Positions 51,342 through 57,181 of a DNA stretch of 60,119 nt are shown here, piece after piece; the stretch's first letter is position 1, and every line of letters begins with the position of its first letter. This stretch comes from Nonlabens sp. (GTDB lineage: Bacteria > Bacteroidota > Bacteroidia > Flavobacteriales > Flavobacteriaceae), in contig JAHDIQ010000001.1 of the NCBI GenBank assembly GCA_020630715.1, forward strand, positions 246,294-306,412. Direction: 5' to 3'. The notes under the pieces were generated by a model. The model saw only the letters and a program-made list of their open reading frames with translations. It was not told the origin of the DNA and made no database searches. A program made the translations under genes and the position numbers.

Positions 51342-52049
51342 ATGGATCCTAACCAGAAACCAGAAACAAATCCGTATTTACTGGGTAAAGTATTACTCAT
51401 CGATAAGCCACTAGACTGGACATCGTTTCAAGTGGTGAATAAAATACGATGGTTGATTAAGCAGGAATTCGGCTTAAAAAAAATCAAAGTAGGTCATGCT
51501 GGCACCTTAGATCCATTAGCATCTGGATTACTGATTATTTGTACTGGAAAGGAAACTAAAAATATCCATACCTATCAGGCTCAAGAAAAAGAATACACAG
51601 GAACGATCACACTAGGTGCAACTACACCTAGTTATGATCTAGAAACAGAAATAGATCAACGTTTCCCGATTACAGATCTTACCACAGATCAATTGATCGC
51701 AACAACTCAACAATTTACCGGCGAGATTCTTCAAAAACCGCCTATCTATAGCGCGATTAAAAAAGATGGAAAACGTCTTTATGAACTAGCGCGCGCTGGT
51801 GAAACGACAGAAATCAAATCTAGAACGGTTTCGGTAAACACCTTTGAACTGAGTAATATTAGGTTGCCTAAAGTTGATTTTAGAATTACCTGTAGTAAAG
51901 GGACCTACATCAGATCTATGGCACATGATTATGGAGTAGCATTGGATAATGGTGCTCATTTGAGCGCGTTACGTCGTACTAAAATAGGAGACTATAATGT
52001 TAAAGACGCCTTAAGTTTAGAAGAGTTTGAACAACAATTAAAGGCCTAA
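51342..52049 (+). CDS. truB: tRNA pseudouridine(55) synthase
   Basis: A 235-residue enzyme that makes pseudouridine 55 in the T-loop of tRNAs. The catalytic Asp57 lies in KVGHAGTLDPLASGLLII. The rest shows PPIYSAIKKDGKRLYELARAGE and the RNA-binding CSKGTYIRSMAHDYG. The ATG is at 51342, 4 bases after the uppP stop. It is the last gene of the ftsX cluster and its end overlaps the LEA-like lipoprotein gene by 4 bases tail-to-tail. Confidence 0.96.
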   Translation: MDPNQKPETNPYLLGKVLLIDKPLDWTSFQVVNKIRWLIKQEFGLKKIKVGHAGTLDPLASGLLIICTGKETKNIHTYQAQEKEYTGTITLGATTPSYDLETEIDQRFPITDLTTDQLIATTQQFTGEILQKPPIYSAIKKDGKRLYELARAGETTEIKSRTVSVNTFELSNIRLPKVDFRITCSKGTYIRSMAHDYGVALDNGAHLSALRRTKIGDYNVKDALSLEEFEQQLKA

Positions 52050-52516
52050 AAGATCTTTACAGGAACCTCTAAACTGTCTACAATAGGCACTTCAAAATTT
52101 ACCATTCCTTTACCAGCGTTGATCGTTCCGTTATATTTAATATCCACTTTTTGTTTTGCAAGAATCTGTAATGTTGCGCCTAGTAATCCTTTGCCTTTTT
52201 CACCATAAAAATCTTTAGGTGACATTTTTGCGCGTAATGGCAGGATAAACTCAGCATCTGCTGGCATCTCGATATCTAGATCTTGATTAATTTCTACCGT
52301 TTTACGTCCATTTACAAAAACATCAAATTTTGCTTTGGTAAGATCTAGTCCTACACCATTAGGATTATAAAGCACGCAGTCACCTGTCAATTCAAGGTTT
52401 TCACTAGCAGCGTTTTTAATTTTTACATTTTTAATTTCCATAAAAACCACCTCTTCATAGACATTTTCACAACTTATGATCAGTACTAATGCAATTACTC
52501 CTAAAATGAATCTCAT
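52046..52516 (-). CDS. Lipoprotein with LEA type 2 / WHy domain
   Basis: A protein of about 156 residues with a lipobox ending LIISC (signal MRFILGVIALVLIISC, from ATG 52516) and a mature domain of the late-embryogenesis-abundant type 2 fold (MEIKNVKIKNAASENLELTGDCVLYNPNGVGLDLTKAKFDVFVNGRKTVEINQDLDIEMPADAEFILPLRAKM). The NPNGVGLDL stretch with alternating hydrophobic strands is typical of the WHy domain. In plants such proteins bind dry or stressed membranes; the bacterial role is unknown. Its promoter has the palindrome where the -33 box would be. Confidence 0.87.
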   Translation of the reverse strand: MRFILGVIALVLIISCENVYEEVVFMEIKNVKIKNAASENLELTGDCVLYNPNGVGLDLTKAKFDVFVNGRKTVEINQDLDIEMPADAEFILPLRAKMSPKDFYGEKGKGLLGATLQILAKQKVDIKYNGTINAGKGMVNFEVPIVDSLEVPVKIF

Positions 52517-52531
52517 GATAAAAATTTTGTG

Positions 52532-52539
52532 CAAATATA
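52532..52539 (-). promoter_or_regulatory. -7 promoter element upstream of the LEA-type lipoprotein
   Basis: TATATTTG on the minus strand, a perfect TAnnTTTG, 16 bases before the ATG. The palindrome copy at 52556-52571 covers the region where a TTTG box is expected. Confidence 0.6.
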
Positions 52540-52555
52540 ATGGGTCGTGGTATTA

Positions 52556-52571
52556 CGCTTTCGCGAAAGCG
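52556..52571. repeat. 16-bp palindrome copy 13 (intergenic, in a promoter)
   Basis: Exact copy, 3930 bp from copy 12. It lies between two divergent genes and over the -33 position of the LEA-lipoprotein promoter. Confidence 0.98.
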
Positions 52572-52627
52572 AAATTCATCAACATTTATTTTACTAACTT
52601 GCTAGTGCAAAACTAATTAACCATACT

Positions 52628-53836
52628 ATGAAAAAAATTCTATCTTTTATATGTTTCATAACCGTAAGTGTTTTAGGAACTGCCCAAACACAAAATGCGC
52701 TAAGTTTTGACGGAACTGATGATTATGTAACTACTTCATTTGCACCTGCGTCAGGAAATGTAGCTCGTACGATAGAAGCCTGGATTAAAACCAGTGCAAA
52801 TTCAATTCCTAATGCTGGTGGAAGACAGCAAATTATTACTGATTTTGGTAGTTTTACTACAGGTGGTCGCTTTACGTTTAACGTTTTATGGGGCGGCGCG
52901 ATTAGGCTAGAAGTAGGTGGTAATGGCGTGAGCGGTTCTATTGTTGTAAATGATGGGATGTGGCATCATGTGGCAGTAGTGTATGATCCGGCTAATAGTG
53001 CAGGAACCGTGTCACTTTATGTAGATGGAAATTTAGACACTCAAGGCACGCCTACAGTGAATGTAAATATAGGATCATCTACAAATTTTACAATAGGAAG
53101 AAGAGTAGATGGTGTGAATAATTTTACAGGTGAAATTGATGAAGTACGTTACTGGAATACTGCGCTCTCTCAAAATGATCTAAACACCGCTGGTGGGACA
53201 GAAATATGCCCTTCTAGTGCCGGCCTTTTAGCATACTATCAATTTAATGAAGGAACTGCTGGTATTTCAAACACAGGTGAAACCTCTTTACCAGAATTAG
53301 TAAATGGTAATGATGGGACATTACAAAGTTTCTCTCTTAACGGCGCTACTTCTAATTGGGTAGCAGGCGCGCCTGTTACCAGATTAATTGACACAGATAT
53401 TACTTTAAGTTCTGGTGTTTTAACGGCTTCACAAACTGGCGCTATGTTTCAATGGATAGATTGTAATACAGGAACCGCTATCGCTGGAGCAACTAACGCC
53501 AGCTATTCACCTACTGTAAATGGTCACTATGCAGTAGAGATTACGGTTTTAGGATGCACCCAACAGTCTGAATGTATTACAGTAAATTCATTAAGTGTAG
53601 AAGGTGAAACCATAGAAAGCATTGAACTTTTTGCAAACCCATCTAGTGTTTTACACTTTAAAGGATCCATTACTAGTGATATGGATGTGAATATCTATTC
53701 ACTATCTGGTAAAAGCATATTCAGTACCATCACAAGTAACCATATAGTAAAGACTCCAGAACTAGCTTCTGGTCTATATGTGGTTACGGTATCTATGGAT
53801 GGGAATTTGAAATCCTTTAAATGGATCAAGGAGTAA
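52628..53836 (+). CDS. LamG-domain secreted protein with T9SS type A sorting domain
   Basis: A 402-residue secreted protein. After the signal peptide (MKKILSFICFITVSVLGTAQ) comes a LamG/concanavalin-like jellyroll (about residues 22-200; NALSFDGTDDYVTTSFAP, GMWHHVAVVYDPANSAGTVSLYVDG, FTGEIDEVRYWNTALSQ). A short Ig-like part follows, then a T9SS type A C-terminal domain (about 325-402; IELFANPSSVLHFKGS.. MDVNIYSLSGKSIFS.. ELASGLYVVTVSMDGNLKSFKWIKE). The protein is exported by the type IX system and probably kept on the cell surface. It may bind carbohydrate, as LamG domains do. Confidence 0.92.
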   Translation: MKKILSFICFITVSVLGTAQTQNALSFDGTDDYVTTSFAPASGNVARTIEAWIKTSANSIPNAGGRQQIITDFGSFTTGGRFTFNVLWGGAIRLEVGGNGVSGSIVVNDGMWHHVAVVYDPANSAGTVSLYVDGNLDTQGTPTVNVNIGSSTNFTIGRRVDGVNNFTGEIDEVRYWNTALSQNDLNTAGGTEICPSSAGLLAYYQFNEGTAGISNTGETSLPELVNGNDGTLQSFSLNGATSNWVAGAPVTRLIDTDITLSSGVLTASQTGAMFQWIDCNTGTAIAGATNASYSPTVNGHYAVEITVLGCTQQSECITVNSLSVEGETIESIELFANPSSVLHFKGSITSDMDVNIYSLSGKSIFSTITSNHIVKTPELASGLYVVTVSMDGNLKSFKWIKE

Positions 53837-53896
53837 AAATGAAATTGAGTTAAATAGGTTAAGGAGTTGATCTTGGCATATTTGATTTCATCATAC

Positions 53897-54652
53897 TTAC
53901 CTCATATTCTTCAATTCCAGCATTTGCTGTTGTAAAAATGCCAGTTTATCTTCTACATTATCAGAAAATTCTGGAATCCTACGGAAGAAAACGTAACGCA
54001 CGCGCCATAATTCATGAACTTCTTTTAGTTCTACGGTAATATCATCTACACTTTTATGATCTGCTCGCAAGACGATACCGTCGCTAGTTAGGTATAACCT
54101 GCGCAAGACAATTTTAGAAGCTGTAACTGCAAATACCACCGTACCGTTATTTAATTTTTCAATCACATTCTGCGGTACGCGCTCACCTATCACCACATCT
54201 TTAGGATACAATCCTTTATCGTGACTGGTCATTTCAAGATTATTCACCGTATATGCTCTAAAATCTTTACTCGCATTAATAGGTAAAGTCATTACCGGTA
54301 AGTCTGTAATAAAAGATTCATTGTCATAATATTCTAGATAATCCTCTATCTGATGTTCTGTAATACTAGGTACGGTTGCAAATTGAGTACGTTCTAATTC
54401 TTCTGGTGTTAAAGTAAGCTCATCATTAAAACGCAATAATTGATTTACAGTAAGCTCGGCAGTGAGGATATCATCTATCGCAATGCTAAAATGGTTAGCA
54501 ATTTTAATGATGGTTTCTATTTTAGGTTCGCTTCTTCCTTCTTCATAAGCACCTAAAGTACCTCTTTTTAAGTCAAATAGGTCTGCAAAAGCTTGCTGAC
54601 TCAATCCTTTTACACCACGTATCTTTTTTATGTTTTTACCGAAAAATGACAT
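53897..54652 (-). CDS. XRE-family transcriptional regulator with S24-like C-terminal domain
   Basis: A 251-residue regulator. Residues 1-65 form the helix-turn-helix (IKKIRGVKGLSQQAFADLFDLKRGTLGAYEEGRSEPKIETIIKIANHFSIAIDDIL). Residues about 105-215 resemble a LexA/CI-like S24 fold (FRAYTVNNLEMTSHDKGLYPKDVVIGERV), but I do not see a Ser-Lys protease pair with certainty; many such Bacteroidota regulators lack it. The C-terminus is a short coiled coil. It is followed on its far side by GCTAAT sites that also flank a rightward promoter, so it may regulate itself and the membrane-stress operon. Confidence 0.86.
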   Translation of the reverse strand: MSFFGKNIKKIRGVKGLSQQAFADLFDLKRGTLGAYEEGRSEPKIETIIKIANHFSIAIDDILTAELTVNQLLRFNDELTLTPEELERTQFATVPSITEHQIEDYLEYYDNESFITDLPVMTLPINASKDFRAYTVNNLEMTSHDKGLYPKDVVIGERVPQNVIEKLNNGTVVFAVTASKIVLRRLYLTSDGIVLRADHKSVDDITVELKEVHELWRVRYVFFRRIPEFSDNVEDKLAFLQQQMLELKNMR

Positions 54653-54654
54653 TT

Positions 54655-54687
54655 TTTGCTAATTTTATTTGCAATTAAATATTTTTG
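54655..54687 (+). promoter_or_regulatory. Candidate promoter of the YbjN-PspA-flotillin operon
   Basis: TTTG (54655-54658), 21 bases, then TATTTTTG (54680-54687), a good Bacteroidota match. It directs transcription to the right, with a long leader of about 240 bases before the first gene at 54937. Confidence 0.6.
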
Positions 54688-54739
54688 TGTATATTTACAC
54701 TAACAATATTAGCAAATCATATTGATTATAGCTAATATT
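54658..54739. promoter_or_regulatory. Candidate operator: three GCTAAT half-sites
   Basis: GCTAAT occurs at 54658-54663 (forward), 54708-54713 (reversed, ATTAGC) and 54731-54736 (forward). The second and third form an inverted repeat AATATTAGC..GCTAATATT (54705-54713 and 54731-54739). The first and second form TTTGCTAAT..ATTAGCAAA. They lie between the XRE gene and the stress operon and around its promoter, which fits sites for the XRE regulator. Confidence 0.45.
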
Positions 54740-54936
54740 TTGAGCGTTTTGTATAAACTTAACTCATGGTTAAGAATCTATCCGGCTAGTAGATCACGTA
54801 TAAAAACGAATGTTCAACAACCTTAAAAACTATATATTATGATTAGCATTATTATTTATTTAGTTGAATCTCTGATTCATATTTTAGTAGCATAACCTAA
54901 GACTTTTTTGTAATATTAAACCACCAAAAAAAATCT

Positions 54937-55332
54937 ATGAACGATCACTTTAAAAAAATCAAGGAATATTTACTGCAACTGGATTTTGACATCACTAGAG
55001 AAAAACCAGAAGATGGCATCCTAGTTATAGAAAAAGAAAGCGCTGGAGTAAAAAACTTGATCTTAGGAATCGCACCGCCCATACTTATTATGGAGCAGTA
55101 TATTTTTAAGATAAAGAATAAAAATGAAGACGTTTTTAAAAGTCTTCTACAAAAAAATAGAGATATCATTCACGGTGCATTTACACTAGATGAAACTGGA
55201 ACTAAGGTCATCTTTAGAGATACTTTACAAATAGAAAATCTAGATCTTAATGAACTAGAAGGTAGTCTCAATTCACTAAGCTTATTATTAAGTGAGTATA
55301 GTGATTCTATTATTAAATTTTCAAAATACTAG
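54937..55332 (+). CDS. YbjN/Tir-chaperone-like protein
   Basis: A 131-residue soluble protein with the alpha/beta layout of the YbjN and type III secretion chaperone-like fold: amphipathic N-helix (HFKKIKEYLLQLDFDITREKPEDGILVIEKE), three or four strands and a long C-terminal helix (LNELEGSLNSLSLLLSEYSDSIIKF). It is the first gene of the PspA-flotillin operon. In E. coli YjfI lies next to the PspA paralogue YjfJ in the same way, so it may help PspA. The function is unknown. Confidence 0.78.
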   Translation: MNDHFKKIKEYLLQLDFDITREKPEDGILVIEKESAGVKNLILGIAPPILIMEQYIFKIKNKNEDVFKSLLQKNRDIIHGAFTLDETGTKVIFRDTLQIENLDLNELEGSLNSLSLLLSEYSDSIIKFSKY

Positions 55333-55390
55333 GCAACGGTGGATCGCATCCGCCCAGCAAAGGCAGAATGCCTACAAAAGATAAAAAACC

Positions 55391-55404
55391 GCGAGTATAC
55401 TCGC
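55391..55404. repeat. Hairpin GCGAGTATACTCGC before pspA-like gene
   Basis: A perfect 14-bp palindrome (stem GCGAG, loop TATA) in the YbjN-PspA gap, followed by an A-rich stretch. It has the same build as the TGCG-loop hairpins further right. Confidence 0.7.
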
Positions 55405-55421
55405 TACAAAAAACAATAACT

Positions 55422-56135
55422 ATGAACATATTTAAAAGATTATTCAAAATAGGTCAAGCCGAAGCTAATAAAGCTGTCGATAATATGGAAGATCCTATTA
55501 AAATGACAGAACAAGGAATACGCGACATGAAAGAAGACCTTAATAAAAGCGTAGAAGCCATGGCACAAGTAAAAGCACTAGCCATACGTTCTAAAAACGA
55601 GACAGAAGAGCACACCGCAAAAGCTAAGGATTACGAACAAAAAGCCATTCTTATCCTTAAAAAAGCACATGCTGGTGATCTGGATGTGACCGAAGCTGAT
55701 CGCCTAGCAAAAGAAGCCTTGCTTAAAAAAGAGGAAGCGCAACAAAATGCTGATCGTGCCGCTACAGACCACGAGAAATTTGAAAATAACGTCACTCAAT
55801 TAAAGACCACTATTGAAACGGTAAAAAGCAACATCTCTAAATGGGAAAACGAACTTAAAACGCTTAAAGCACGCGTTAAAGTAAGTGATGCTACTAAAAA
55901 TGTGAATAAACAAATGGCCGAGTTAGATGGTGCAGATACCGTAAGTATGCTAGAACGTATGAAGGAAAAAGTAGCACAAGATGAAGCACTAGCCGAAGCT
56001 TATGGAGATATCGCAAAGGCAGATAAAGACATCGATAAAGAAATAGACGCTGCCGCAGATGGTAGTACCGCAAAAGTTGAAGACGACCTAGCAAAACTTA
56101 AAGAGCAGTTAGGAATGAACGATAAAAACGCCTAA
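55422..56135 (+). CDS. PspA/IM30-family membrane-stress protein
   Basis: A 237-residue, nearly all-helical protein. Residues 1-24 form the amphipathic helix (MNIFKRLFKIGQAEANKAVDNMEDP) that binds stressed membranes. The rest is a coiled coil (Ala/Lys/Glu-rich to residue 190) of the ESCRT-III-like PspA/Vipp1 fold, with a short C-terminal helix (DDLAKLKEQLG). The ATG is 55422; an in-frame start at 55368 is less likely because it adds residues before the binding helix. It protects the proton-motive force in other bacteria. The next gene starts 2 bases on. Confidence 0.92.
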   Translation: MNIFKRLFKIGQAEANKAVDNMEDPIKMTEQGIRDMKEDLNKSVEAMAQVKALAIRSKNETEEHTAKAKDYEQKAILILKKAHAGDLDVTEADRLAKEALLKKEEAQQNADRAATDHEKFENNVTQLKTTIETVKSNISKWENELKTLKARVKVSDATKNVNKQMAELDGADTVSMLERMKEKVAQDEALAEAYGDIAKADKDIDKEIDAAADGSTAKVEDDLAKLKEQLGMNDKNA

Positions 56136-56137
56136 TT

Positions 56138-56347
56138 GTGAGCAACCTAAATTTCAAGTGCGTAAAATGTGGACATCAGGACTATGAAACTGGAGAAATG
56201 CGTGCCACTGGTGGGACCTTATCAAAGATATTTGATATCCAGAATAAAAAGTTCAGTTATGTCGCATGCAAGCGCTGCAAATACACAGAATTTTATAAAG
56301 CTAGTACTGGAGCGTTGAGTAACATCTTTGACTTTTTTACCAGCTAG
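56138..56347 (+). CDS. DUF2082 zinc-ribbon protein
   Basis: A 69-residue protein with two CxxC pairs (Cys8/Cys11 and Cys44/Cys47) and the DUF2082 pattern FKCVKCGHQDYETGEMRATGGTLSKIFDIQNKKFSYVACKRCKYTEFYK..NIFDFFT. It should bind one zinc. The start is GTG, 2 bases after the PspA stop (no ATG in frame). Its place inside a membrane-stress operon suggests a partner for PspA or flotillin; no function is known. Confidence 0.85.
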   Translation: MSNLNFKCVKCGHQDYETGEMRATGGTLSKIFDIQNKKFSYVACKRCKYTEFYKASTGALSNIFDFFTS

Positions 56348-56371
56348 AATCAACATAAACACTAACCAACT

Positions 56372-57070
56372 TTGGAAAACTACTTTGACATCATATTCTC
56401 GCAAGTAAACCTCACCTTAAGTGTGTTGTTGATCATTTTGATCGTTTACTGGATCCTAACTATGGTTAGCGGTATTGATTTTGACCTAGATATCGATGTA
56501 GACATAGATGCAGATCTTGAGGTAGATACCGGAATTGAAGGTGGCAACATGGACTTTTCTGATGTTGCAAATGCAGAGGTGGATCGCGAGCACGTCGTGA
56601 ATAAACGCACTCGTAAACTTAAATGGTGGCAAGTCCTATTGATCTATTTCAATTTTGTAGGATTACCATTTATGTTCACCTTCACGTTTTGGATTTTCAA
56701 CTGGTGGATCATCACCGTTCTAGCAACCTTAATTACTGGTAGTTATGACAATAACTTTGGATTTGTAATCGTGTTACTAGCCATTATTCCGTCATTAATC
56801 ATGACTAAAATCCTGACCACGCCATTTAAATCGTTTTTCAAAAACTTAAATAAAGATGGAGATAAAGCGATTGATTTTTTAGGAAGACCAGCAACATTAC
56901 TCAGTACCATTTCTGGCGATAAACTTGGAAATGCAGAGGTCATGGCAGATGGCAACGCCATGAGTATTTATGTAAAATCCTTAGATGGATCAGAATTACG
57001 CTTTCGCGAAAGCGTACTCATCATCAAACAATCAGATGATAAGAACTATTTTTATGTGAGTAAAGCATAA
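56372..57070 (+). CDS. NfeD/YqiJ-like membrane protein with OB-fold end
   Basis: A 232-residue protein with an N-terminal helix (about 13-34), an acidic stretch rich in Asp-Ile repeats (38-58), two or three helices (about 83-150) and a C-terminal OB-like domain (about 160-230; IDFLGRPATLLSTISGDKLGNAEVMADGNAMSIYVKSLDGSELRFRESVLIIKQ). NfeD-type proteins pair with flotillins (YuaF-YuaG, YqiJ-YqiK), and a flotillin follows here. The start is TTG (TTGGAAAAC), as no ATG or GTG fits. Residues 210-214 read RFRES, encoded by a palindrome copy within the OB domain. Confidence 0.88.
   Translation: MENYFDIIFSQVNLTLSVLLIILIVYWILTMVSGIDFDLDIDVDIDADLEVDTGIEGGNMDFSDVANAEVDREHVVNKRTRKLKWWQVLLIYFNFVGLPFMFTFTFWIFNWWIITVLATLITGSYDNNFGFVIVLLAIIPSLIMTKILTTPFKSFFKNLNKDGDKAIDFLGRPATLLSTISGDKLGNAEVMADGNAMSIYVKSLDGSELRFRESVLIIKQSDDKNYFYVSKA
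56999..57014. repeat. 16-bp palindrome copy 14 (in NfeD-like gene)
   Basis: Exact copy, 4443 bp from copy 13, read in the RFRES frame. Confidence 0.98.
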
Positions 57071-57072
57071 CG

Positions 57073-57149
57073 GCGTAGTACGCTGCGCATCAAAAAGAAA
57101 CCGCGGAGTGCGCTCCGCAGAAATACAGTAACCGCGGAGTGCGCTCCGC
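57073..57149. repeat. Hairpin cluster before flotillin gene
   Basis: Three hairpins in 77 bases. The first (57073-57088) has a 6-bp stem with one G-T pair and a TACG loop. The next two (57103-57118 and 57134-57149) are identical GCGGAG-TGCG-CTCCGC hairpins with the same flank, giving a 31-bp period. They lie in the gap before the flotillin ATG and are much more GC-rich than their surroundings. Confidence 0.85.
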
Positions 57150-57181
57150 CGCAAAAAAACAACTAAAACTAAATAAAAACT

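Noticed and set aside
54839-54895. 18-codon hydrophobic frame MISIIIYLVESLIHILVA in the XRE-YbjN gap
   Set aside because: Too short and AT-rich to be supported; it could be a toxin-like peptide but there is no promoter or partner evidence.
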